Assembly: GCA_963995525.1 (NCBI GenBank)
Contig: OZ023205.1
Coordinates: 48,594,408 to 48,658,407 of the forward strand
DNA length: 64,000 bases
From: Escarpia spicata
Lineage: Eukaryota; Annelida; Polychaeta; Sabellida; Siboglinidae
Direction of reading: 5' to 3'
A program made the translations under genes and the position numbers. Under the pieces are notes generated by a model that ran no database searches, was not told where the DNA came from, and saw only the letters and a program-made list of their open reading frames with translations. This document shows, piece after piece, positions 12,670 to 25,700 of the stretch. The stretch's first letter is position 1. Each line of letters begins with the position of its first letter.

Positions 12670-13534
12670 GTTTTAGTGTATATTTTTGGTGAGTGGGACT
12701 GTGGGTCATATTGCCCTGGTATATTTATTTACAGTTTTTTTAGCTGTAATTATAAAGTTATGATATTCGTCGTTTCTGGGCTGTACAACTGTGATACATC
12801 GTGGTTGTTTGTTGAAGTGTTCATGTATAGACTTTGGGCATCAAAATGAGTTGGTATTTAGGAAAATTGACGTTTTTATATTGATCTTTTTAGCCAGATG
12901 TCTGCCAGCGGAGGTCTGATGATCCTCCCGACATCTGCTCTATTTTTTGTTTATTGTTTTACTCTTATTTTTACTGTACAGTCTGTTATTTGTAAGAATA
13001 CAACAGGGCCTATATACCCCTGCTATGTGAACGCGCACGAATAGCTTTTGGTTACATGGTTAGCCTATAACGAATTGGTGTATACGTGCGGGTGGCCAGT
13101 GGGCTTCGTGTTTACACCAACACACAGTAAAGACGTCACGAATTATTTCTCATCCGTGTCGTTAACCGCCAGACCGATACAAGTGGAAGTGGGCTTGCAT
13201 CGAGTAAGCTGTCTACGTTTTGCTGATGGATATGCACGAGTTGCTGTATAATACGCATGTGTCCGTATTGTCAGGGATAAACGACTGATATTTCGCGCAT
13301 TTGCCAGTTGCATTCGGGGACAACATTCAATGGCACGTTTGCACGAGCGCATACTATTGTGTTGGGATGATAATCACCATCACTGTGTCTCCGGGATGTG
13401 TATATTTACTAAAAACAAAAACGCTTTATTATAGCTATATAGTCTGCATATTGTATTGTGTATAATTATAATGTAACATTATAGGCTAACCATGTAAGCT
13501 ATTGAATGCGTTGCCTGTGTGTGTGTGTGTGTGC

Positions 13535-13567
<33 letters not shown>

Positions 13568-13760
13568 CGTGGTGTGTGGGTGCGTATGTATAGGGACTTA
13601 TTTTTTGTATATATATTCTGTGTACATTCGCATAAGACACGCTGGCGCGCATTATTATTGTCAATGCACTAGATCAAAATAAAAGGTTGAAACTATCTAG
13701 GTGTACAGACCTACGACAATTATGGTAATTTCCTTGTTTTGTTGATGGTTTTCCCAATGT
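12670..13760. other. 3' flank of the transporter gene; no further gene seen
   Basis: AT-rich, with a GT/GC microsatellite at 13514-13570. An AATAAA hexamer occurs near 13677, but I cannot assign it as the polyadenylation signal of the upstream gene. Confidence 0.5.
13514..13570. repeat. (GT)n/(GC)n microsatellite
   Basis: Alternating purine-pyrimidine run of GT with interspersed GC steps, seen directly. Confidence 0.95.
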
Positions 13761-13764
13761 GAAA

Positions 13765-13945
13765 TTTAAGTAAAGGTAAGTTCTTATATAGCGCAGTATC
13801 CAGTCGTCAGGACTGCTCAAAGCGCTTTATACTTTACTCCCTGGCAGACCTGTTCAATCGAACACCATCTCGACGTCTCTGGGAAGCATTTAGGCACACT
13901 GCAATTAATGCGCGAAGACTATTCGTACACAAATATCCACCACTG
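13765..13945 (+). repeat. Dispersed repeat, copy 1 (ATAGCGCAGTATCCAG family)
   Basis: Contains TATATAGCGCAGTATCCAG, GCTCAAAGCGCTTTATACTT, CTGGCAGACCTGTTCAATCG and CACAAATATCCACCACTG. A diverged copy lies in reverse orientation at 40410-40590. Two ~180-bp copies in opposite orientation show an interspersed element, possibly a SINE or the 3' end of a LINE. I see no clear tRNA promoter boxes. Confidence 0.7.
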
Positions 13946-14327
13946 TCTAAATTCTTTTTTTCATTCAGATTCAGACTGTTTATTACCAAGTAGCATTTCA
14001 AATGTACGAGGAATTCTTGGCGTTGTGGCGTCAACATACATGCACGCTTGTTTCCCCTGCCCCCCATCATGCACACGCAAAATATACAATCAGAAGCTAA
14101 AACTAGTATAAATTTAAACCAAGGTCAACTGCCAACATATTTTAAGACAGTCGTACATCTATTGACATAAAGTGAACTTGATAACATAATATAATACAGT
14201 CTGAACGTTACCTAAAAAGTTAAAAATATACATGTAGTTAAATAAATAAATGTATAAATAAATTAGCTGACGATATAAAATCTAAGCTGACAGTTAAAAA
14301 GTATATACATACATGTACTCAAGTTAA

Positions 14328-14353
14328 TAAAAAAAAAAAAAAAAAAAAAAAAA
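14328..14353. repeat. Poly(A) run
   Basis: About 25 consecutive A on the + strand. The LINE fragment next to it reads on the minus strand, so this is not that fragment's tail. Confidence 0.9.
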
Positions 14354-14403
14354 TCATGGCGTCTCGCGGTTCAAGTGACTCACAGCCTGCGGATAAAAAC
14401 TAT

Positions 14404-14990
14404 TTATACATTTAGTGGTCCTTGTCTTAATACTTCTATAGCGCTTGCCACATGGAAGAAGTTCAAGGAGATGGTTGGCTGGGTGGGTAGTATCCCGTAC
14501 AATGCTCTTGGATTTTCGCGCACAGCGAGCATGGTATAAATAGATTCAATGGATGGCACCTCGCGCCCAATGATTCTAGATGCGCCCTTCACGATAACTA
14601 CTAGCCGTTGTTTCTTCTCCTGACTGGCGCGGCCAAACCACACTACAATCGAGAAAGTGAGGATACTTTCAATGATTGCGCGGTAGAATCGTATCATAAT
14701 CTCCTGAGCAATGCCGAATCTCCTGAGCTGCCTCAAGAAAAACAGGCGTTGTTGTGCCTTTTTTGTAATGCACAGGGTGTTTGTGCACCAGCTGAGATCG
14801 TTTGAAATTGTTGTTCCAAGGAATCTAAAAGATTCAACCTGCTCGACCTCCACGCCATTTTTGAAAGAGGGTGGATGGGAGTCTTCTTTTTACGAAAGCC
14901 AACAATCATTTCTTTAGTCTTTAAAACGTTCAATTCGAGAGCCGGATGCAGTTGAGTGAATTGGAGCAACGTAGAGTGAAATTAACTCGT
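14404..14990 (-). pseudogene. Non-LTR retrotransposon RT C-terminal fragment
   Basis: Reading leftward, 14969-14733 encodes LNVLKTKEMIVGFRKKKTPI. A shifted frame at 14853-14404 then encodes VESFRFLGTTISNDLSWCTN, KKAQQRLFFLRQLRRFG, RAIIESILTFSIVVWFG and RIIGREVPSIESIY. This is the thumb and C-terminal part of a LINE reverse transcriptase. The frame change between the two parts and the missing palm show a dead 5'-truncated copy. Confidence 0.85.
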
Positions 14991-14999
14991 TTCTACTCG

Positions 15000-16545
15000 T
15001 CAAATCGAAGTTGGCTGTGGGGCCATAACTTTCACAGGAATAACAACAGTTATCAAAAGCTCAGACAAAGGATAATCATCCATCAGTTTCTATGACAACA
15101 CGTGAGAGTCTCACAGTCCGAAATTACGGCTGGGATATGTACATGGAGCGTCTGGCCATGCGGTAACCATGGAGGCGTTCTGGCAAATGTTCACACATTT
15201 AATTCAACGATAAGATAATTAAAATGTAGGCGTACAGATCTAACGAGGTTTATTACATGTCAAAACTACAGTATGCATGCAGACGAACCGCGCGTTACGA
15301 TCACTTCGGTGATACAGCCATGCCATGTCACTGTGTATCCATAGCTTCACTTGAATAAGAAGCCTGCTGGACTGGGACAGCGATGCTCAAAGTTGCCCCG
15401 GCAGTTTATACATATACACCATGTCTGTGTACGTAAATGTGTGTGTAATATTATATTAGACTTTACATAGATAACCAAATGACAGTTTAATTTTTTTTCC
15501 ATATTTTTTGCTTTATTCTCCATTTTTAATGACTTGAAAGTTCTTACATGCACGTAATTGTGAATGTCATCTAATGACATATACATGTGAATCAGTTTAA
15601 GTCTTTTTTCATCCTGTAATTGATAAAGCAAATTTGTTGCTAGAGCCAAAACCTATACAACAAATGTCGACCACGAGGTGGCGCTGTAGGCCACCAAGGG
15701 GCGCTGTTCAACTGGCACTACATCAGAAAATCCTCAGGGCTCCAAGTAATAGGTGTATGTAAAGTGCTACAGTTGTATACCAAAGTACACAATCTTGCGT
15801 ATTTTATGTATACTAATCCGCCTAACTAGTAGGCCTACCACACCATATTTGACTCCAATCTGTACGTTATAGATTCTTAGCTCAGCCTACGTTGCACTTA
15901 TACGCCTGGCACATCTCAATCCTGGCCTATAAGAAATAGGCCACTAAACAGCCCTCCAGCCAAAATGACACACAGCACCGGATTTTTACCCTGGGGGTAA
16001 TTACCCTTACGGTAATTCGAGGTTTTTCGGGGTGGGGGTAACGCAAGCTTCTTTTTAAAGAACGGATATTTCAGTATTCAATTCATCACGACTGCTTTTG
16101 TATAGCAGCTACACTGGAGATTGTGTAATGGAATGACGTAACGGAAGTTACGAACTCCCTTCCAATAGGAGAGAATCTCATCAAGCCACGACTGCAGTCT
16201 AGTTGAAGCATCGAGGCCCGTCATTGGCAAGATGCAGGGGAGGCATGAGCCAGATATCACTTTATGTCACAACCGTGAAAACTGGATTTCTGAGACGAAC
16301 TAGGTCATTTGGCCATTTTAGTTGCAGAAACCCCTAGATGCTTCGCGTTTCAAATGAATGTAGTCAATTCGCCATGCCGCCCAAAGGCGACTCTATAAAA
16401 GAACTGTCAATTACTGTGAAGAGGTCAGAGCCAAATTCAGTGTTCTCCTCCTCCATGTGGAGGATCGTTGAGTAGCACGGGGATAGCATTTAATTATTTG
16501 TTCGAAAAAATCATAATGTTCTTGGAAGGACCGCTAACTATAAAC
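15000..16545. other. No gene seen
   Basis: No supported exon or element. Short open frames show no protein motif. Confidence 0.5.
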
Positions 16546-16551
16546 AATTGA

Positions 16552-16574
16552 AATGTGTGTGTGTGTGTGTGCGA

Positions 16575-16625
<51 letters not shown>

Positions 16626-16640
16626 TGTGTGTGTGTTCTA
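16552..16640. repeat. (GTGC)n microsatellite
   Basis: GT run followed by about 14 GTGC/GCGT units. Alternating purine-pyrimidine sequence; the Cys/Val/Arg/Ala open frames across it are artefacts. Confidence 0.95.
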
Positions 16641-16867
16641 CGGAGCCAGCTTAGGGCAGGCGAAGAACAACTGCGGACCCTGGCTGAAGACAGGGGAGCT
16701 CGTCGAAAGGAGTGCCAACCTTTTAGCCACCTATAGATGTGAACACTGGGGCAGGGACTGCCACTCCCTCATCGGTCTCATCAGCCACAGCCGACGCTGT
16801 CCCACACGCAACAACGCCAACTAGGGTGCATCATCCATGTTCGACTCCTGACCGACGGAGGCCTAAA

Positions 16868-16918
16868 TATATACACACTATATATATATACACATATACA
16901 TATACATGTACATACATA

Positions 16919-16973
<55 letters not shown>

Positions 16974-17010
16974 CCGCCCGCACGCCCGCACGCACGCCCG
17001 CACGCCCGCA

Positions 17011-17042
<32 letters not shown>

Positions 17043-17056
17043 TATATATGTATATA
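16868..17056. repeat. (CACG)n microsatellite with TA and CA flanks
   Basis: A TATATACACA region followed by about 30 CGCA units with scattered CGCC variants, then CA and TATATG. It lies ~250 bp from the (GTGC)n run, with the complementary strand sense, so the two could pair as an imperfect inverted repeat. Confidence 0.95.
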
Positions 17057-17059
17057 TCG

Positions 17060-19590
17060 TTACATAAGGTATCTGACTAACATTAATGCCCCAAAAACCC
17101 ACTGTTCTCCACGCTTCACTGCGCGCTATGTTTGCAGGTAAGATATTCCACCTGGAACCAACTGTGATAATTTAATGCGCGCTCGATCGCTAGGTGGTAG
17201 CACTTGATCTCTTTACACCTTTAGCGCAGTGACGAAGCGATTGGCAGTATAGTAGTGCATTAATACTCAGAGTATTCTGAGTAGTAGTGCACCGTCGCAT
17301 TGCTCACCTTATTATTATAATCCTATATCGAAAGGGACTTTGCCTGTCGCTGCCACTGAAAGGTGTTCATCTTTCCGAATACATAAATATACAAACATGT
17401 AGTGTTATCCGGCTTACTTGGACTATACAACGATGCACATATAATCAAACAATTGTAATTGTAACTTACTGCTGTAACCAACAGGGCCTACATATCAAAT
17501 AGTTAATTATTCAACAGATATTTGCATGTAGAATCCTTGTTCACGTATTTAAAACTGGGCAATCTGTTCCTCGACCTGCAATTAGCCAGGGTACTAAATT
17601 GTAACAGGAAGTCTGCTGTGTTGAATATGGGGAAAAGGGAAATCGTTGAACGTCGAATTGTATTACGGTTAACCCGGCCCGCATCGGCAACATTGCAAAA
17701 AAACTTGATTTGTTTACCATTTGAACATGTTCCGGGGTCGTATCTTCCAAAGTGCGAATGTTGTTAGGGCTTACTAAACACAATTTGGTTGGTAGAATAC
17801 CTTCAAAATAGTCATTATAATCTAAAGAGCATTAATGAATAACCATGAACTGAGTGCCTCTTTTTAAGTTGTTCCGAGATAATTCCAACCACACACAAAA
17901 TCATATTTTGGAGCATTTATTTTATGCTTTGAATTTATTGCAGCTTCGTGATCCATACTCCATACAGTAGCTAGATACAAAACTAACCATACTTACAATG
18001 TGACCATTCCAGTTTGCATAAAAAACAAGTCGGCTCGAGTCGTAATTGTTCTTTAGTTGTGGGTTTTTTCCAGACTAAAGTAACACAAAAACTAGTAGCC
18101 TAAAAATCATAACTGCTCTGGGATCACTAATGAATCTGTTACCACTCAGCGATATTAACTGTCTCCTTCTTGTTGTGTGAAACCCGAGCCAGCTTAGCAC
18201 CAGCTGCTGTGCTACTGCTTGGTCAAAACACACGTAATCAGTGTCTCTGGAGATAGTTTATCTTATAAGGTTCAACCAATTTGTTAAGTGTAGTATTTAA
18301 ACTGCGCATCACATAAGGAACACAATTTAACACATAGCTTACAAGGATTTATTAGTTATACCAAACTATGTTTTCTACAAAATTACAGAGAACAATGCTC
18401 TTTGGCAAATTGTTATATATGTGGACGTTCTTAATAATCAATAAATAATACATTGCGTTTTAATTTCTTTATTTCTGTAAATCAGTACTGTATTTAGTAT
18501 GTCAGATGTAATTGCAACTATTTGCTAGATTCTAAATGAATTAAATTTATTTATTCTTTGAGATTTTGTCATCAATTATTGGTAACGTAATTGAAGTACT
18601 TGACAAACCCTTACTGCATTGGAACTTATGAGCTTGTGTTGTTATTATTTTTTTCGAAACTGTTTAAATGAGCTAAACATAACTTAATAATTGTTAAAAA
18701 TTAAAATGTTGGGGTGGCTGCTACGAGAGCGACCAAAGGCAAAGCTAAAGTCTTAGTGGCCTTTTCAGCTTATCTACAGCAACATGACAGTCCGTGGTTA
18801 GGATATTGTCAATTTGTTATTCTGTACATTAAATCATTATTGTTCTATTTTTATGTTATACATTTTAGTTAATAATACATGTATGTATTACCTGCTATTT
18901 TTTTCAACTCATATTATTTAATAATTGAGCTGTATATATTTATGTTTTCAAAACCGTTTAATTTTATATGTGGGTCAAATGAACATTTCCGATTCCGATA
19001 ATAATCTACATGTCATCATAATACACGCCCTGGCAAATACATCATGAACATTTGGTTTCACAAAATAAAGAAAATAACAATATCTAGCATCTACTTAACA
19101 TATACTCCAGCCATATTGTGGGTGGTAGCGACATCAGCTCTGGAATTTTGCTGGGAGGGTAACCCCTCCCCTCGTCTTCGACAGCGGAGCGGAGTGGTGC
19201 GAAGCTCCGGTTCTTAGCTCCCCAATACCAATTTCGTTCCCGCGCCAGTGCATTAGAGTGGCGATTTGACTTGTAATTAGCCTATCAGCACATGTTATAA
19301 CATAACTGTAAGCATAATACATAATATTATTATGTAGGTGTCCGAACTGCTGCGGGGGCACCTATGAGCGCGCGCGGGCACTTGTTTGACACTTTTCGGT
19401 AGCCTCTGTTTCGTAGTTGCTGGGGTGAATCATCATGGTGGACATACACAACTTTTGAATCACTTATTGACAACTTTGAATCTATCGTTTGTTTACAATT
19501 TGTGCGTGCAGTCGATATTGCGTTTTAACGATCATGAAATTTTGACCCACATATAAATTGTGCATTCCCGTAAGACAGGTTGATAAATAT
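17060..19590. other. No gene seen upstream of the split gene
   Basis: AT-rich sequence without recognisable coding or repeat structure. Confidence 0.45.
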
Positions 19591-19685
19591 GTCTGAGTAA
19601 AACGAGCGTTCCTCGATTCATCGTACCTGCAAACGCAGAACCACCGTGATCGTCTCGTGCGAAGTCTGATCGCAAACTACAATCA
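19350..19685 (+). promoter_or_regulatory. Putative promoter and 5' leader of the split gene
   Basis: Inferred only from its position upstream of exon 1. The stretch after 19350 is locally richer in GC and CpG than its surroundings (GCGCGCGCGGGCAC at about 19367). A minimal upstream frame (ATG TCT GAG TAA) lies near 19589. No TATA box or initiator can be assigned by eye. Confidence 0.3.
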
Positions 19686-19765
19686 ATGGCGTCTCACAGT
19701 GTCAGTCCGGGGAGAGAATTCGAAACCGAACCAAATATCGACATAACTATGAGTAACGAAATAAG
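19686..19765 (+). CDS. Split gene, exon 1 (start codon)
   Basis: ATG with G at +4, then 26 codons plus two bases, rich in Ser, Glu and Asn (MASHSVSPGREF ...), ending AAG|GTAAGA. The phase-2 end matches the single leading base of exon 2. It is placed with this gene by phase, strand, good donor and order; an unrelated first exon is possible because the next exon is 13 kb away. Confidence 0.55.
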
Positions 19766-22700
19766 GTAAGATAATTTTTTAGGTAAACTATTGACTTTTA
19801 ACCCTTGATCAGATAGGTCCTAAATTAAGTAAGTATAAAACAATTATTGTTTTCTAGTTCTAGTTGTTTCCAGCACTCGGCAACGTTCTATTAACTGACT
19901 AGTCTGTATATATTGTGGTTACAGTTATCTTATGAGGTCTCATTCAACTAGTCAGCCTTTTTCAGAACATTATCGCCAAGCCGACCTTTCTATGCTGGCA
20001 CTGAGGGTGGTCACTGCCAGGGTGCTTGTCGTCCTCAGTGGTTCTTTTACGTCCCAAATTATATATAAGTTTCGATGCCGATGGCGATGCCGATCAGCCC
20101 GATGGTATACCTCCACTGCTCCAGTCCAGGCAAAGGCAAAGTACTTACCAGTCCTTCTTCATCATTGAGAATACCACAACAAGTATAGAATAAGTTAAGC
20201 ACACTCGATTTTGGAAAGTTTTCATTCATGAGAAGAATTATTATTGTGAATGAATCATTGACTGGAATCATAATTTAATTAAACACTTAGTTATACTTAA
20301 GGTTTAATGGATATCTACAGTACAAGCTAGGCTTTATTTATTCCATATCTGTCCTTTCCTTTGGCTTTCCAATAGTTATCCAGTCTGGCCTTAAAGGCTT
20401 TGGTTGTTGTGGCAGTTATAACATAATTTGGTAAGTCATTCCAGTGGCAGTGTTTAACCACTCTTTGGCTGCACTTGCCCAACTTTTCCAGTGCACTGTT
20501 TGTGCCAACCCCTGAAACCACAAATGGTAGTGAAAACACACAGGACATCATTATACAGGTCACCCCTCCCTTGAAAGCATCTCAAGAGCATCATCTCTCT
20601 CCCAACAGCCCACATACTTCCCAATATAGCTCCCACATGCAACAGTCTCATCTATAAGGGCATTCCGCCCTTAACCTCTACACCTGGACTCAAGGTGGAT
20701 CCCCAAGACTTCAGTTCCTTGGACTCAACAAGCAGTGAACCTTCCAGCACACCATCACCTGTGAAAGAGGCCTCCTCTCTCCGCAGCCTGGTGATTAACT
20801 TCCAAAGCATCAGGCCTAAGAAGGCTGAATTTTTGCACCTCCTTATAGAAGCAAACCCAGACATTGTCTTTGGTTCAGAGACAACCAGAGGCGATGCGCT
20901 CATTGATCTCTTCCTGACCAATAGACCAAACCTGGTAGACAGAATGACCACCATCCCAGATCTAAGTGATCACGATATTGCACTAGCTGATAGCCGCTTC
21001 AAAGCATCGAGAGTGAAGCCAGTAGCCAGGAATGTCAGCATCTGGAAGAAAACAGATTTAACCTCGATCAGGGAGAAGACAGCTGCATTTAGCAGTGACA
21101 TCCAGACAGACCAGGAATCATCAGCCGGGAAGCTCTGGCAGCTCATACACAATCACCTAACCACCATGATGGAACAGCATGTTCCTACCAAGACCACTTC
21201 GGTAAAAAAACAACAAAATATCTCGCGCCGCAAGCACAGGGCGTGGAAGAAGGCAAAATCCATGGACAGTGTGAAGGACTGGGAGCGATATAGGGCCATC
21301 AAGAAAGAAACTCAACGTATCAACGGGCAGTGCTACCAGTGGTATGTCAATCACCTTATTGAGAAAGATTCTTCCAAGACCCCGTCTGATGCGGATGATC
21401 TCCAGGAAGACCTGAGAAAACTGGAAGTCTGGGAACAGAAATGGCAGATGTCATTCAGTGTCGGAAAATGCCACCTACTGACTGTCACCAAGAAGACCAG
21501 GATCCTGACCAGCTACACTCTCCAAAACCACACTCTGGAGAAAGTCACAAGTGCCAAGTACCTGGGCGTCGAACTCACAGAGACTCTTCACTGGGGCAAA
21601 CAAGTCAAAGCTACAGCTGCAAAGGCCAACAGACTCAGCGCGTTTGTTTACAAAAATCTCCATCACCGTCCAGATGCACTGCTTCAAAGGCCTAGCCCGA
21701 CCAGTCTTTGATTATGCGTCGGCGGTATGGGATCCCCATCAGCAGCACCTGAAGACCACTCTAGAGATGGTTCAGCGATGCGCAGCCTGCCGCATCCTGC
21801 ACAACTTCAGCCCCACTGCCAGCGCATCAGCCATGGTAGAGCAGCTGAACCTTGAGAACCTGCAACTCAGGAGAACAGTGAATAAGGTTAGCATGATGTA
21901 CACAATTATGCATGGCCTTGTCAACCTACACTCACTTCCTGGCCTACTCATGGTCAGCAAAACAAACCCCTACTGCCCCACTCAAGGACAAACACTTATC
22001 TCCATTCCTTCTTCCCATCTGCCATCACACTTCCCTCAGACTCCTCCGAAGCCCAGTCCCTCCCAGTCTTCAGGTCCTCCATGAAGAACTGGTTGACTGC
22101 TCAACAATAGCCACTACTGTTATAATGTGCAATCTTAACCTTCTAAAATCTTTATATGGTATATATATTTTAATTCTATATTATTATTCTTCCCAGCCGT
22201 TTTGAATAATGTAACTGCAAAACATTTTGTTTTAACTTATTAATCTTAACTTTGTTAACCTTCTAACTGTTTTAATAATATTTTAAACCATTTAATTATT
22301 TTTAATTTTTAATCTATGCGCACCCTTACAAGTTACCACAACTGTGGAGTTATTCCTTGACTGCCGGCGTTTCCACAATAATCTTGAAGAAGAAATGTTG
22401 CATGACTTGTAGCCTAGATCCTGATTTGAAGAATTTTAGTGTGTTTCTTCGGAGTGAAGTAGTTTCTGCTATCTGGAAGTATTGTCCATATTGATTATGT
22501 TCCTTCCCTGTTAGGAGTTTGTCGCATTCAATCAAATCGCCTCTCAGGCATCTCTGGTTTACGGAATACAGCTTAAGTCTTTGAAGTCTTTCTTCGTATT
22601 GCATGTGTTTAATGTTTGCTACCAGCTTGGTGGCTCGCCTCTGTTCTTTTTCGAGTTGTTGTATGAATGTCTTTAACTCCTGTGTACATTCGGCAAGTAT

Positions 22701-25700
22701 TGTCTCTTCGTTATTACTAGTCATTGTGTACTGGTAGTGTGGGTTATTACTAGTCATTGTGTACTGGTAGTGCGGGTTATTACTAGTTATTGTGTACTGG
22801 TAGTGCGGGTTATTACTACTACTAGTCATTGTGTACTGGTAGTGCGGGTTATTACTACCCAAATGCATACCCTTGCACTTGCCAACATGGAATGTTAGTA
22901 GCCATTGTCTAGACCATCACACAACTTGTTTATGTCCTGCTGTAATACTGCATGATCAAAGTCAGTCATCAAGGCTCTCCAGATCTTTGTATCTTCTGCA
23001 AACATCCTAACTTCACTATGAACGTGTTCTGGGATGTCATTTACGTACACAAGAAACAGAAGTGACCCTAACACAGATCCTTGAGGAACACCACTCCTTA
23101 CATCAGAGCACTCTGACTTTGATCCCCTCAAACTCTCATCTGTCGTCCAGTCAAGAAGTCACCAATCCATTGTAGAACTTTTCCATCCACACCATACCCC
23201 TGCGGCTTGTGTATCAAGCGCTTGTGTAGCACTGTGTCAAAGGCCTGGTAATCCAGGTAAACTGCGTCAACCCCATAATCATTGTCTAATGCTTCAGTCC
23301 ATGCTTCAAATGTTTCAAGAAGATTGCTCAAGCAGGATCTTCCTGCTGTAAAACCATGTTGTTTGGTTGTAAACAAGTCGTGCTGGCCGATATGGCTCAG
23401 AATGTGATCCTTCAGTATTGATTCAAACACTTTGCATGGTATACGCATCAACATACTGGCGTGTAGTTCTCTGTTTTGGCTCAATTTCCTGTTTTGAAGA
23501 TAGGTGTAACTTCTGCAGTTTTCCAGTCGAGTGGGACGTTCCCTCTTTCAGTGATTTCCTAAAAATATAGTACAGTGGCTTGGCTAATTGTCTCGCACAT
23601 TATGTTAGTAACTTTGGGTTCAATTTCTGAAGACTTGTCTGGTTGTAATGCATGTAACTTGCAGGGTTCAATCTAGGATCTTGGACAAGTGAGCCAAAGG
23701 CCCATGTAGGTTGTAAAAGGGGGCCTTTTTTAAAGATTGCACCTTTTTTTAAACAATGCACCTTTTTATACATTGTAGGGACTGAAAATCCCTCTGGGAA
23801 TTGACTTATTAAACATTACTAATGACTTAAAGGGGCACTGTATATATTGCGCTATTCTATGGCAGAAGTATTTTGTTGGCCGACGCTTGGCGTCTGCGGC
23901 TATTTATAGAACAGTCTGGTGCAGGCGATATGTTTGCTGTCGTTAGTTCTCGGTAACACAAGACAGGCGTGCACTGCATCTGGTAATTGTGCTGTTGATA
24001 CGGATTTATTTATTTAGTGTTGTTAGTTTGCAACAATACATGTCATAAATAAATCCTTATCAACAACACAACCACTAGATTCAGCGCACGTTTGTCTTGT
24101 GTTCCCAAGAACTAATGATGGCAAACATATCGCCTACATGAAACTGTTCTAAATAACAAGGATGTTAGTCTGAATTTCCTGAACAGAAGTGGCAGTCTGT
24201 ACAACTGGCATCCCATCGATGATATGATATGTGTGCAATACCAACCCTGGATATATAGTTAATAAATTATATTATAATAATAGGGGTAAACTTTTTCTGC
24301 TGAAACTGCAGGAAGCCAGGAAACCTGCTGTGAGCATACCTGAGATCAAAACTGTTTATTTCAAGTAGTCACAAGAAGGAATGAAACTACACCACATTTT
24401 TAACAGTAATTCATGCAACATGTTATTGTTCATTTACTTCATATATATATATATATACACAGGATTTGGAAATGAGAATATTTTGAGAAACATTTATCAT
24501 AAAATGGTACTTTGAACTTTACATGTTTATTGTGGTTTGTGTTTTAGGATTTTATGAAAATAAGTAATAAGAATTTAACAACTTTTGCATTTTGTTTTTT
24601 ACTGCTATTCGTCATGGAAGTCACTTCTTTGTCACGGAAGTCATGCACATCACTCTCTAAAAACAGAACATGACTGAATCTTGTCTCATTTAGGCATCTT
24701 CAAACCTCTGTGTAGCCATTCGTGAATATCTGGAGGGGCAGGCCCATGCAAGGACAAAGTAAAGTTAAATTTATTTTTAAAATTGCCGTCAGATTCCGCT
24801 TGGTAGCGAATTTCATTATCAGTAATAATTAAAATTTCTAATGAAGGTTTACATGTAGTACCTTTCGGTTGTATGCGTGGCTTTTTGCCCCACATGTCTA
24901 GGAGTGATTTTTGTATTTTACTTCGTTTCATGATTCTTTTGTTATTGTTAATTTTAGAGTAATCAACTTTGATTTATTGTTTGTTATATTTTTTATAACT
25001 GCAGTAAAGATTTACTTTTTAATTTATCACGTATAGTGCATAATAATATCAAAGTTTGAGGTATAAACTGTCCTTTCTGTATACAAATCCATACAGAATA
25101 ATAATTGAATAAATTGATTATACTTATTGAGTGATTAGACATGTGTTCTCACTTCGTTCACAAATAACAAGTACAAGTACCATTCTATGCAGCAGTATGT
25201 CAAATCTAGTAGAGTAGTGCTTAGCAGTATTCACATGTCATTGTTGACATGCTTTCAATTGACTACGTGCCATTGTTGTGAATTGACAAAGAGTTCGAAG
25301 GTCAGCGATTTTTAGTAGCCAATCACGAGCACGCAAGGCGCTGCTTACCAGGACCAATTATAGGAAACAAATCTTGCGGCCAGAATTACTTGCTATTGTG
25401 TCTTGGCTATCTTGCACACAAATTCTGGATACCTACACAATATTGAATATATTAAATGATTTCCTCTTCAATTAATGTAGATTTATTTTTTAGGGGGCAT
25501 CAACTGAATTTGTGTGCGCCAGATGCCACATTTACGCGCCCTTCGGGGGTATTCGTGAAATTTTGCTGCATCATTTGTTAAAATATTGCGTCAATAGTGC
25601 AAAGGTGCGGCCTAGATTGAACCCTGAACTTGTTATATTTATACATCCTCCTCACTGAATTCTATAGAATTGACAACATCTTCATCACTCACTCTACTAC

